This document shows, one piece after another, positions 1 through 5,797 of a stretch of DNA of 9,450 nucleotides. The position numbers and the translations under genes were made by a program. The stretch is from assembly GCA_946404295.1 (NCBI GenBank), contig CAMJDE010000051.1, positions 1 through 9,450 of the forward strand, in the 5' to 3' direction. Each line of letters starts with the position of its first letter. Within the stretch, counting starts at the first letter, position 1. The notes beneath the pieces are model-generated. The model was not told the origin of the DNA and made no database searches. It saw only the letters and a list, made by a program, of their open reading frames with translations. This DNA comes from an uncultured Clostridia bacterium (lineage in GTDB: Bacteria; Bacillota; Clostridia; Oscillospirales; CAG-272).

Positions 1-277
1 TCTCCTTTGCGATGCGCTCGACTTCGCGGATGATCATGGAGCCGATCCCCTGATGACGATAACGTTCATCCACCCAGAGTTCATTCAGAACCATTCTCGA
101 CCAATGGTATTCGTAAGCCGTCGCAAAACATCCGCCGATCGTTACGCCGCTTTCGTCCTCGATTTTAAGGACGAATTCTTCCTCGTCCGCATCCACCTCG
201 CGCGGCACGATTTCATTGATCTTTTTGCCGACGTATCCGGCGTCTTCCTTTGTCAAATCTTCGATCTTGTATTCCAT
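1..277 (-). CDS. GNAT-family N-acetyltransferase (3' end cut off by window edge)
   Basis: The first 92 residues are present and the gene runs off the window at position 1. The protein opens MEYKIEDLTKED and contains a beta-hairpin segment (VTIGGCFATAYEYHW, about residues 47-61) followed by LNELWVDERYRHQGIGSMII (about residues 66-85). The last part carries the R/Q-x-x-G-x-G/A acetyl-CoA pyrophosphate loop (motif A) of the GNAT fold, here RHQGIGS. GNAT enzymes move an acetyl group from acetyl-CoA to an amine; the substrate cannot be read from the sequence. The ATG at 275-277 is preceded by a GGGGG ribosome site about 6 bases upstream and by a strong promoter (321-349). The gene appears to be its own unit, transcribed leftwards. 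The family call is firm; the specific function is unknown. Confidence 0.85.
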   Translation of the reverse strand, partial: MEYKIEDLTKEDAGYVGKKINEIVPREVDADEEEFVLKIEDESGVTIGGCFATAYEYHWSRMVLNELWVDERYRHQGIGSMIIREVERIAKE

Positions 278-320
278 TGATTGCCCCCGTAAATCCCGAG
301 TTGTCGATCTCTTTTCCTTT

Positions 321-349
321 ATTATAAGCGAAAAGTGCGTTTTTTTCAA
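321..349 (-). promoter_or_regulatory. SigA-type promoter of the acetyltransferase gene
   Basis: Read on the minus strand, TTGAAA (344-349) is followed after 17 bases by a consensus TATAAT (321-326). The start codon at 277 lies about 44 bases downstream of the -10 box. The hairpin array begins one base upstream of the -35 box. Confidence 0.8.
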
Positions 350-350
350 T

Positions 351-438
351 AGTGAAGTTTGCGCCAAAGGCGCAAGTGAAGTCGTTCGCTGCGCGCACGG
401 TGAAGTATTGCTTCACGTTCCGGCTTGCCGGAACACTT
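351..438. repeat. Short array of interspersed palindromes (AGTGAAGT-type)
   Basis: Words like AGTGAAGT (351-358, 375-382, GTGAAGT at 400-406, and inverted CTTCAC at 411-416) separate short inverted repeats of unrelated sequence. TTGCGCC/GGCGCAA (359-365/369-375) has a 3-base loop. GTTCCGGC/GCCGGAAC (417-424/427-434) has a 2-base loop. The element between 383 and 399 is only weakly palindromic. The array lies between the terminator at 444-475 and the -35 box at 344-349. No open reading frame of note lies here. I cannot assign it to a named repeat family. Confidence 0.7.
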
Positions 439-443
439 AGTTG

Positions 444-475
444 AAAAAAGCGCTTGCAAACGCAAGCGCTTTTTT
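444..475. terminator. Two-way intrinsic terminator after the pyrophosphatase-like gene
   Basis: A perfect inverted repeat with arms AAAAAAGCGCTTGC and GCAAGCGCTTTTTT around an AAAC loop gives a U-run on both strands. It ends the minus-strand gene at 528-875 and insulates the hairpin array and the acetyltransferase promoter. Confidence 0.9.
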
Positions 476-527
476 CTTGTGTAAGTCCGCAAAAATGATA
501 CACGCTCGCTGCCTCTGTAAAACGGAA

Positions 528-875
528 TTATCTGCGAATCATAATGCCTTTCATATACGACGTTTCATTATGTGTTCGATACACTTCCTTTTTCTCTTCT
601 TCCGTGCATCCGATCAGTATCTTGATTTCTGAATCTCTTTTCAATAAATCGACAATGCATATGACGGCATCGATTCTTTTTCCATCGCTTCCAACCCAAA
701 CATCAATTCCCGCACCATCCATAGAGGCGGTATTATTCAGATAACCGTAGTCAACGCAATAGATAAAATCCGGAAATTTGGGATGCGCAGAACCTTTAGG
801 TCTATCAATCACAATTGTAGATTTATTCACCAACTCATCCAACGCATTCCAGAATTCTTCATTGTAGCTGTCCAT
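528..875 (-). CDS. Small inorganic-pyrophosphatase-like protein (115 aa)
   Basis: The core DYGYLNNTASMDGAGIDVWVG (residues 42-62) resembles the class I (PpaA-type) pyrophosphatase signature YGYI..T...DGDP.DV, and the N-terminal IDRPKGSAHPKFPD (23-36) fits the strand pair before it. The protein has 115 residues, well below the roughly 170 of a full class I enzyme, so this is a minimal or trimmed form. Of the three signature aspartates, the first (D53) and third (D58) are kept, while the middle metal ligand is alanine (A55). E83-x-K85 may stand in for the later D-x-K pair. Hydrolysis of pyrophosphate is therefore possible but unproven; it may act on another phosphate compound. I chose the ATG at 873-875 because GGAGG sits 7 bases upstream; an in-frame ATG at 962 lacks such a site. 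GC is about 40%, far below the neighbours, which suggests foreign origin. Confidence 0.72.
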   Translation of the reverse strand: MDSYNEEFWNALDELVNKSTIVIDRPKGSAHPKFPDFIYCVDYGYLNNTASMDGAGIDVWVGSDGKRIDAVICIVDLLKRDSEIKILIGCTEEEKKEVYRTHNETSYMKGIMIRR

Positions 876-995
876 ATCGTTACCTCCGCAAATCCGGGTT
901 TGTCGGGATACATTCCTGCTATTCGCAGTTTTTTTCATAGTTTTAATTGACGAAATAAGCATACGTCTGATCGCACCGAAATATCATCCCAAATA

Positions 996-1024
996 ATTAT
1001 ATCATAAAATCCATAGTCTTTCAA
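996..1024 (-). promoter_or_regulatory. SigA-type promoter of the pyrophosphatase-like gene
   Basis: On the minus strand TTGAAA (1019-1024) and a consensus TATAAT (996-1001) are 17 bases apart. The transcript would carry a leader of about 110 bases before the start at 875. The -35 box touches the first word of the hairpin array. Confidence 0.8.
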
Positions 1025-1246
1025 GTTATATTGCCTCTTGCGCGGCAGTTATATTGTCCCTTCGGGACAGTTATATTTTGCGGCGTTGTCCCATTCCCCA
1101 AAACTCGCGTGGCTCGTTTCGGGGACCCCGTGGGATGCCGCAAAGTGATATTATATTCGCCTTTTAACTGCGCGGAGCGCAATATCACTCGGCGCAAGCC
1201 GAATATCACTGCGAAGCAATTAAACTCGCCGAAGGCGAATATAACT
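1024..1246. repeat. Large convergent array of interspersed palindromes (AGTKATATT-type)
   Basis: The word AGTTATATT stands at 1024-1032, 1047-1055 and 1069-1077, and AGTGATATT at 1144-1152, all on the plus strand. The same word is inverted at 1181-1189 and 1202-1210 (AATATCACT), 1218-1226 (AATTAAACT) and 1238-1246 (AATATAACT). Between the words lie small hairpins of different sequence: GTCCC-TTC-GGGAC (1056-1068), GCGC-GGA-GCGC (1170-1180), CGGC-GCAA-GCCG (1190-1201) and CGCC-GAA-GGCG (1227-1237). The centre is a longer hairpin with TTGCGGC (1078-1084) pairing to GCCGCAA (1137-1143). The whole block can fold as one nested, tRNA-sized or larger RNA. It holds no credible gene. Confidence 0.75.
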
Positions 1247-1288
1247 GAAAGAAACCTGATTTGTCGGTAGACAAATCAGGTTTCTTTC
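1247..1288. terminator. Long perfect hairpin downstream of tRNA-Trp
   Basis: A 19-bp perfect inverted repeat (1247-1265 with 1270-1288) encloses a 4-base loop. It starts 2 bases beyond the encoded CCA end of tRNA-Trp on the minus strand. The outer arm is T-rich (TTTCTTTC), so it should work as the tRNA terminator and a processing barrier. Confidence 0.75.
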
Positions 1289-1289
1289 T

Positions 1290-1365
1290 TGGCAGGGGCG
1301 CTAGGACTCGAACCCAGGACCAACGGTTTTGGAGACCGCGATTCTACCAACTGAACTACACCCCT
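1290..1365 (-). tRNA. tRNA-Trp (anticodon CCA)
   Basis: The minus strand reads AGGGGTG at the 5' end, pairing with CGCCCCT at the 3' end, then discriminator G and an encoded CCA (1290-1292). The anticodon arm is GCGGT-CTCCAAA-ACCGT, giving anticodon CCA for tryptophan. The T arm is CTGGG-TTCGAGT-CCTAG. All arms of the cloverleaf are present, with a few G-U pairs. Confidence 0.97.
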
Positions 1366-1379
1366 GTACGGCGGGAAAT

Positions 1380-1408
1380 AGTATAGCACACTTTTTTCGG
1401 AATTGCAA
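1380..1408 (-). promoter_or_regulatory. Promoter of tRNA-Trp
   Basis: On the minus strand TTGCAA (1403-1408), a 17-base gap and TATACT (1380-1385) end 14 bases before the tRNA 5' end at 1365, leaving room for a very short leader. Confidence 0.8.
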
Positions 1409-1517
1409 GGGGGTTGAAAAGTTTTTTTCGGGCACAAGCGGGACGCGCGACCGGCGACTCTCCTATCGGCGGAGGAACGGGAGGCAAAATACTTTGCAAC
1501 TTTATCCGTCAAAAGTA

Positions 1518-1546
1518 TTGCATTTCCGATCGTTTGCGTGTATAAT
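1518..1546 (+). promoter_or_regulatory. Promoter of the putP-like gene
   Basis: TTGCAT (1518-1523), a 17-base gap and a consensus TATAAT (1541-1546). The start codon at 1589 is 43 bases downstream. The roughly 110 bases between this promoter and the divergent tRNA promoter show no further recognisable site. Confidence 0.8.
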
Positions 1547-1588
1547 TGTATTTGTTGTTTATAAATATACGGAAGAAAGGGTATTTTT

Positions 1589-3160
1589 ATGAGAATCGGT
1601 GAATTGATCGCCTTTATCCTGTACTTTACCATCGTGCTCGGGATGGGCGTCTATTTCTTCGTCCGCGGCAGAAAGGATATGGGAGAAAAGAGTTTCTTCC
1701 TCGGCGGACGGAAGATGAGCGGTCTGATCGCCGCGCTCAGCGCCGGCGCGTCGGATATGAGCGCGTGGGTGCTGATGGGGCTTCCCGGCTCGATCTACCT
1801 TGCCGGTATGGGACAGGTCTGGATCTCGGTCGGTCTTCTGATCGGGACGATCCTTTCGTGGTTCCTCGTGGCGCCGCGTCTCCGCCGCTATTCGATGCTG
1901 GCGGACGACTCCATCACCATCCCGCAGTATCTGACCCGTCGTTTCAAATCCTCGAGTTCGGTCCTGCAGGTCGTGTGCGCGGTCATTTTCGTCGTCGTGT
2001 ACTGCGTCTACGGTGCGTCGAGCATCAACGCCTGCGGGACGCTGCTGAACACCCTGTTCGGGCTGGATCCCCGCGCCGGGATGGGGATCGCGACCGCGAT
2101 CATTATCGCCTACGTTTTTCTCGGCGGGTTCAACGCGGTGTGCTGGACCGACTTCTTCCAGGGGTTGCTGATGCTGGCGGCTCTGATGATCACCCCGATC
2201 GTGGCGGTGGCGATGCTCGGAGCGAGCGGCGCGGTCGCCCCCGGTACGATCCCCGAGCACTACTACAACTTCCTGTCAAGCGGTAAGTTCGACTGGAAGA
2301 GCGTCTCGGATATGCTGACCGGTCTCGGCTGGGGTCTCGGGTATTTCGGGATGCCGCACATCATCGTCCGGTATATCTCGATCAAGTCCGAGAAAGAGAT
2401 GAAGAAGTCCCGCTGGATCGGGATCTCTTGGACCACCCTGATCCTTCTGATGGCGTCGGTCGTCGCCATCGTCGCGAGAAAGTATCTCGGCGACTCGATG
2501 CTCGACAGCAAGAATCTTGTCTTCGTCGAGATGGCGCGCAGGGTCTTCCCCGTTTTCATCGGCGGCGTCGTCATTTCCGCGATCATCGCGGCGAGTATGT
2601 CGACGGCGGACTCCCAACTTCTCGCGGCGTCCTCCGCGTTCGCGTCCGACGTGTATAAGACCTCGATCAAGAAGAACGCGTCCGACAAGAACGTGATGTG
2701 GGTCGGGCGGATCGTGGTTATCGTGATCTCGCTTCTCGCCTTCGGGATCGCGATGCTCGGCTCGGGCAATCCCCCGATCGTTCCGGCGTTCAGTACGATT
2801 ATGAGTCTGGTTTCGGCGGCGTGGGCGGCGTTCGGCGCGGCGTTCGGTCCCGTCATCCTGCTCTCGCTGTTCTGGCGGCGACTCAACTACAAGGGCGCCG
2901 TTACGGGTATCGTCACGGGCTTCGTCGTCGATATCCTGTGGATGATCCTCTTCAATTTCGAGTACTACGGAATGAACAGCGTCGCGTACAACACCAACCT
3001 GTACGAGATCCTGCCCGGATTCGTCGCCGGTATGATCGCGGCGATCATCGCGTCGCTTTTGACCGAGGCGCCGAGCAAGGAAGTCACGGATCTCTTCGAC
3101 AAGTTCAAGGCGCTGGAGTCTCTTGAAGAAGAGGACCTCGCGACCGATCAAAACGCCTGA
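1589..3160 (+). CDS. putP: Sodium/proline symporter, PutP type (SSS family)
   Basis: This 523-residue, very hydrophobic inner-membrane protein belongs to the sodium/solute symporter family (LeuT fold), which brings in L-proline using the sodium gradient. The match to E. coli PutP is direct. SAGASDMSAWVLMGLPG (residues 51-67) carries the sodium- and proline-linked aspartate (D56, E. coli D55) and the adjacent serine. SMSTADSQLLAASS (336-349) carries S338 and T339, equal to the sodium-site S340 and T341, and is followed by SDVY. Length is close to the usual 500. The C-terminus adds an acidic cytoplasmic tail (SLEEEDLATDQNA). The ATG at 1589 has a GAAAGG site 8 bases upstream. It is a single-gene unit with its own promoter and terminator, so its role could be nutrition or osmotic balance; no proline-degrading gene is adjacent. 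A related solute cannot be excluded. Confidence 0.92.
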   Translation: MRIGELIAFILYFTIVLGMGVYFFVRGRKDMGEKSFFLGGRKMSGLIAALSAGASDMSAWVLMGLPGSIYLAGMGQVWISVGLLIGTILSWFLVAPRLRRYSMLADDSITIPQYLTRRFKSSSSVLQVVCAVIFVVVYCVYGASSINACGTLLNTLFGLDPRAGMGIATAIIIAYVFLGGFNAVCWTDFFQGLLMLAALMITPIVAVAMLGASGAVAPGTIPEHYYNFLSSGKFDWKSVSDMLTGLGWGLGYFGMPHIIVRYISIKSEKEMKKSRWIGISWTTLILLMASVVAIVARKYLGDSMLDSKNLVFVEMARRVFPVFIGGVVISAIIAASMSTADSQLLAASSAFASDVYKTSIKKNASDKNVMWVGRIVVIVISLLAFGIAMLGSGNPPIVPAFSTIMSLVSAAWAAFGAAFGPVILLSLFWRRLNYKGAVTGIVTGFVVDILWMILFNFEYYGMNSVAYNTNLYEILPGFVAGMIAAIIASLLTEAPSKEVTDLFDKFKALESLEEEDLATDQNA

Positions 3161-3168
3161 ACCGTCTG

Positions 3169-3200
3169 AAAAAAACGCCCTCACCGGAGGGCGTTTTTTT
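3169..3200 (+). terminator. Intrinsic terminator after putP
   Basis: The stem CGCCCTC (3176-3182) with GAGGGCG (3187-3193) encloses a 4-base loop and is followed by seven T residues. It also has an A-run on the 5' side. It begins 8 bases after the putP stop codon. Confidence 0.93.
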
Positions 3201-3220
3201 CAAAAGCAACCGCGCGTTGC

Positions 3221-3249
3221 TTGCATTTTTTCGCGGGGCGTGATATGAT
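3221..3249 (+). promoter_or_regulatory. Promoter of the XRE/zinc-ribbon regulator
   Basis: TTGCAT (3221-3226), a 17-base gap and TATGAT (3244-3249). Transcription would start near 3256, leaving a leader of only about 13 bases made up mostly of the ribosome site. This argues that the TTG at 3221 is a -35 box and not a start codon. Confidence 0.72.
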
Positions 3250-3268
3250 AGAGGCGGAGGTGATCGGA

Positions 3269-4024
3269 ATGGAAACAAAAGACGTTCTTTTGGAACTGCG
3301 GACGAAACGGGGTCTGTCGCAGGACGAACTCGCCGCAAAGGTGTACGTCACCCGACAGGCGGTGTCGCGGTGGGAGACCGGCGAGACGACGCCGAACACG
3401 GAGACCCTGAAACTGCTGTCAAACCTTTTCGGCGTGTCGATCAACACCCTGCTCGGTTCGCCCCGCAAACTGATCTGTCAATGCTGCGGGATGCCGATGG
3501 ACGACGAGTTGATCGGGCGGGATCGGGACGGTTCGTTAAACGAGGACTACTGCAAGTGGTGCTACGCCGACGGGGTCTTTACCTACTCGAATATGGACGA
3601 CCTGCTTGACGTATGCGTCTCTCACATGGCGAGCGAACAGTTCCCCGCCGAGGCGGCGCGGGAGTATATGAAAAATCTCCTGCCGACCCTCGCCTACTGG
3701 AAAGGACGCGGGACGACGGGAGACGGGGACGCCGAGGAACTGAAAGGCGCCCTGATCGCCGAGTGCAACGCTCTCGGGATCGCGGGGATGCCGAAGGTCG
3801 AAAAACTCTACGCCCTGGTCGGTCGGTACGTCAATCTCGCCTACCCGCTCCCGAGCGGGGCGAGCGCCGCGTTCCTCGACGAGCAAAAGACCTACTTCGG
3901 GTGTCAGGTCGAGGGGGAGGGCGGACGGTGCTTCGGGGTGATCGGAAACGGCGACTTCCTGCTCGTGTCGCGCTACGGCGAGGGCGGGGCGGATCCCGAA
4001 CTGATCCTTTATAAAAAGAGATAA
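3269..4024 (+). CDS. XRE-family regulator with a zinc ribbon (251 aa)
   Basis: Residues 1-62 form a Cro/C1-type helix-turn-helix: LSQDELAAKVYVTRQAVSRWETGETTPN (16-43) contains the usual Q...LA...V.R..VSRWE.G...P pattern. A zinc-ribbon module follows. Cysteines C70, C72 and C73 lie in CQCCGMPM and the second pair C95/C98 in DYCKWCY, as in the putative zinc ribbon family PF12674; the segment to about residue 150 (CVSHMASEQFPAEAAREYMKNLLPTLAYWKG) fits the rest of that family. The last 80 or so residues are soluble, with ALGIAGMPKVEKLY and ending ADPELILYKKR; I do not know their function. The protein probably binds DNA and senses a metal, redox state or ligand. The ATG at 3269 is chosen because GGAGG lies 8 bases upstream and the promoter ends just before it. 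It is transcribed alone, and its targets are unknown. Confidence 0.85.
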   Translation: METKDVLLELRTKRGLSQDELAAKVYVTRQAVSRWETGETTPNTETLKLLSNLFGVSINTLLGSPRKLICQCCGMPMDDELIGRDRDGSLNEDYCKWCYADGVFTYSNMDDLLDVCVSHMASEQFPAEAAREYMKNLLPTLAYWKGRGTTGDGDAEELKGALIAECNALGIAGMPKVEKLYALVGRYVNLAYPLPSGASAAFLDEQKTYFGCQVEGEGGRCFGVIGNGDFLLVSRYGEGGADPELILYKKR

Positions 4025-4040
4025 GTCAAAAGATTAAGGA

Positions 4041-4076
4041 AGGGCGCGGGTCAAAATCCCGCGCCCTTTCGGGTTT
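4041..4076. terminator. Two-way terminator between convergent genes
   Basis: A 10-bp perfect stem (4041-4050 with 4058-4067) is followed on the plus strand by TTTCGGGTTTTT. On the minus strand it is followed by a weaker T-rich stretch. It serves the regulator ending at 4024 and the membrane-protein gene ending at 4084. Confidence 0.85.
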
Positions 4077-4083
4077 TTCCGGT

Positions 4084-4311
4084 TCAGTCCTTTTTGTAGC
4101 CGATGTTGCGATCTTTGGTCGGATCGAAGATCAGGTTGCAGATCGAGGCGACGAGACCATAGATGCCGAACGTGACGATCGAGAGGAAGAAATACGCCAG
4201 CGTTCTCGAGGTGTATCCTTCGGGCTTCAGGGACGTGTGGTTGATGATCAGACTGCCGATCCAACCGAGGAAGAAGGTCAAAAGGAAGCGAACGACGTTG
4301 TTGTTATCCAT
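4084..4311 (-). CDS. Small two-helix membrane protein (75 aa)
   Basis: Two hydrophobic helices are evident: about residues 7-25 (VRFLLTFFLGWIGSLII) and about 38-62 (TLAYFFLSIVTFGIYGLVAS). They are joined by the polar turn NHTSLKPEGYTSR, and a charged tail (FDPTKDRNIGYKKD) follows. The shape, with GxxG-rich helices and a short loop, is like the TM2 family of small membrane proteins, but no TM2 signature is clear enough to assert. Similar sequences are, as far as I recall, common as hypothetical proteins in Clostridia. The ATG at 4309-4311 has AGGAG about 7 bases upstream and a near-consensus promoter at 4354-4383. It is a monocistronic gene of unknown role, convergent with the regulator at 3269-4024 and directly downstream of the marR-like gene. 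Confidence 0.82.
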   Translation of the reverse strand: MDNNNVVRFLLTFFLGWIGSLIINHTSLKPEGYTSRTLAYFFLSIVTFGIYGLVASICNLIFDPTKDRNIGYKKD

Positions 4312-4353
4312 GATCGAAACTCCTTTACGGTATTTCCCTTCCGGGATAGAATA

Positions 4354-4383
4354 ATTATACCATTTTTTCTATTTTCCTGTCAA
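4354..4383 (-). promoter_or_regulatory. Strong promoter of the small membrane protein gene
   Basis: On the minus strand a consensus TTGACA (4378-4383) and a consensus TATAAT (4354-4359) are 18 bases apart. It lies between the MarR stop codon (4422) and the start at 4311, so the small gene can be expressed without the MarR promoter. Confidence 0.85.
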
Positions 4384-4421
4384 TAAAAGTTGAAAAAAAG
4401 CGAAAATGTTTTTTGAAAAAG

Positions 4422-4862
4422 TCAGTCGATGGAGCCGCTCTCGAAATAGGCGACGGCGCGGAGACGGATCTTTTCGAGCAGCGCCGTGATCTGCTCCATC
4501 TCCTCGGGGGTCATTTCCGCCGTCAGGTAGGCGCTCCAACTGCGGAGCGCGGACAGGATCTCGGGTACGACGGCACGCGCCTTGTCGGTCGGGTAGAGCC
4601 GCGAGAGCCGCCGATCCTCCTCGTCGCCCTGCCGCGTGACGAAGCCCGCCGCCTCGAGTTTTTCGACCTGGCGGGCGATATTGCTCTTGTGGATGCAGAG
4701 TGCGCGGGAGAGCGCCTCCTGCGTGATGCCCTCTTCCCGGCAGATCCGGAGGATCATCGCGTATTGGGGTCCCTTGATGCCGAGCGGCTCGAGCCGGTCG
4801 CAACGGAACGCCGCGGCGCAGCGCGCCGTGACCGATACCTGCCGCATCATATCGCTGTTCAT
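4422..4862 (-). CDS. MarR-family transcriptional regulator (146 aa)
   Basis: Length and layout are typical of MarR winged-helix dimers. An N-terminal dimer helix is followed by EEGITQEALSRALCIHKS (43-60), then the recognition helix NIARQVEKLEAAGFV (61-75), then the wing RQGDEEDRRLSRLYPTDKA (77-95) with the DRR signature. A C-terminal dimerisation helix carries MTPEEMEQITALLEKIR. The ATG at 4860-4862 has AAAGGAG 5 bases upstream. Such proteins repress nearby genes and release DNA when they bind phenolic or other small ligands. The divergent neighbour is sigK and the downstream gene is a small membrane protein; which of them, if any, it controls cannot be read. N-terminal cysteines at C15 and C21 could give redox sensing, but this is inference. 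Confidence 0.9.
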   Translation of the reverse strand: MNSDMMRQVSVTARCAAAFRCDRLEPLGIKGPQYAMILRICREEGITQEALSRALCIHKSNIARQVEKLEAAGFVTRQGDEEDRRLSRLYPTDKARAVVPEILSALRSWSAYLTAEMTPEEMEQITALLEKIRLRAVAYFESGSID

Positions 4863-4901
4863 GCTGTCTCCTTTCGGGTCGGAGCGTTTTCGTTCGGTTC
4901 T

Positions 4902-4930
4902 ATTGTATCATAAAAAGCGCACGCGCGCAA
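4902..4930 (-). promoter_or_regulatory. Probable promoter of the marR-like gene
   Basis: On the minus strand TTGCGC (4925-4930), a 17-base gap and TACAAT (4902-4907), the latter with a TG two bases upstream (TGATACAAT, not exactly an extended -10). The -35 box is a weak match. Confidence 0.55.
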
Positions 4931-4984
4931 GGGGGCGCGCGGTTCTTTTCCCGGCGGCGGGCGCATAGATTGAACGGGTAACGA

Positions 4985-5003
4985 TCCCGGGCGGCGCCCG
5001 GGA
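4985..5003 (+). promoter_or_regulatory. GC-rich hairpin just upstream of the sigK ribosome site
   Basis: TCCCGGGC and GCCCGGGA (8 bp, all but the end pairs G-C) enclose a 3-base GGC loop. It ends 16 bases before the sigK start, directly upstream of the GGGGGCGG ribosome site. No T-run follows, so it is not a terminator. It may shape the leader or be a dyad bound by a regulator. Confidence 0.5.
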
Positions 5004-5019
5004 AAAGGGGGCGGCAAGT

Positions 5020-5727
5020 ATGGCGGGCGGGATCTTTTCGGTTCTTTTCAATCTGGTTTCGGTCGTGCTCGGGATCTCGACGGGACAGAACTTCCCTCCC
5101 CCGCTGCCCGCCAAGGAGGAACGCGAACTCTTTGCCCAAATGAAGGCGGGCGACAAGCGGGCGCGCGCGAAGCTGATCGAACACAATCTGCGCCTGGTGT
5201 CGCATATCGTGCGGAAATACTACGCGTCGTCGACCTGCCCCGACGAGTTGATCTCGGTCGGGTCGCTCGGGCTGATCAAGGCGGTCGATACCTTTCACCC
5301 CGAAAACGGCGCGCGGTTTGCGACCTACGCCGCCAAATGCGTGCAGAACGAGATCCTGATGTATTTCCGTTCGCGCAAAAAACTGCAGAACGAGGTCTCG
5401 ATCAACGATACGATCGAGGTCGACCGCGACGGTAATCCGCTGACCTACCTCGACGTGATCCACACCGACGACACGATTGCCGAGGACCTGGATCTGAAGA
5501 TCCACTCCGAGCGGGCGAAGGACTATATTCTGAACCGCCTTGACAAGCGCGAGCGCACGATCCTGATCCTGCGCTACGGGCTGTCGGGCAAGCCGCCCCT
5601 GACGCAGAAGGAAACGGCAAAACTGCTATTCATTTCGCGCTCCTACGTCAGCCGCATCGAAAAAAAGGCGCTTGAAACGCTGCGCGCTTCGTTCGGGGAC
5701 GACGTTCATTCGTTTTCGGATACATAA
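5020..5727 (+). CDS. sigK: Sporulation RNA polymerase sigma factor SigK (235 aa, uninterrupted)
   Basis: This directs RNA polymerase to late mother-cell sporulation genes in Bacillus and relatives. The hydrophobic leader MAGGIFSVLFNLVSVVLGIS (1-20) precedes QNFPPPL; it matches the pro-sequence layout of B. subtilis pro-SigK, which SpoIVFB removes inside the membrane. Region 2 is clear (LIEHNLRLVSHIVRKY at 52-67; DELISVGSLGLIKAVDTF at 75-92; FATYAAKCVQNEILMYFR at 100-117). Region 4 ends with the helix-turn-helix TQKETAKLLFISRSYVSRIE (195-214). The strongest likeness is to SigK, and the leader argues against SigF or SigG; SigE also has a pro-sequence, so confusion with it is the main alternative. 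The reading frame is continuous, so no skin element splits it. The ATG at 5020 has GGGGGCGG 7 bases upstream. CATAGATT at 4964-4971 is a possible SigE-type -10 box, but no matching -35 box is visible. Confidence 0.9.
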   Translation: MAGGIFSVLFNLVSVVLGISTGQNFPPPLPAKEERELFAQMKAGDKRARAKLIEHNLRLVSHIVRKYYASSTCPDELISVGSLGLIKAVDTFHPENGARFATYAAKCVQNEILMYFRSRKKLQNEVSINDTIEVDRDGNPLTYLDVIHTDDTIAEDLDLKIHSERAKDYILNRLDKRERTILILRYGLSGKPPLTQKETAKLLFISRSYVSRIEKKALETLRASFGDDVHSFSDT

Positions 5728-5754
5728 ACCGCGCGATTTCGGGAAAAATGATGA

Positions 5755-5772
5755 TCGGAAGTTCTCTTCCGA
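5755..5772 (+). other. Short hairpin between sigK and the DUF378 gene
   Basis: TCGGAAG and CTTCCGA (7 bp) enclose a TTCT loop. It is followed by AGAAAAATG, not by a T-run, so it is at best a weak terminator or a pause/processing site. I see no convincing promoter in the 70 bases before the DUF378 gene. Confidence 0.4.
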
Positions 5773-5797
5773 AGAAAAATGAAAGGATCTACGGTCT

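Noticed and set aside
876..962. Longer N-terminus for the pyrophosphatase-like gene, starting at 962
   Set aside because: The extra 29 residues do not fit the family and lack a ribosome site. The ATG at 873-875 has GGAGG at the right distance.
351..1246. CRISPR array
   Set aside because: The conserved words are only 8-9 bases, the elements between them are palindromes, spacing varies from 16 to 25 bases, the words change strand, and no cas gene is present.
480..1365. Integration site at the tRNA-Trp 3' end
   Set aside because: The low-GC gene lies downstream of the tRNA 3' end, but I found no second copy of the tRNA 3' sequence and no integrase gene, so an att site cannot be supported.
1559..3184. 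Long minus-strand reading frames opposite putP
   Set aside because: Their products are arginine-, aspartate- and histidine-rich low-complexity sequences typical of frames opposite a GC-rich gene, and putP is a clear family match.
3221..3268. Upstream TTG or ATG start for the XRE regulator, adding 8-16 residues
   Set aside because: The TTG is part of a good -35 box and the ATG at 3245 overlaps the -10 box. The GGAGG site fits the ATG at 3269.
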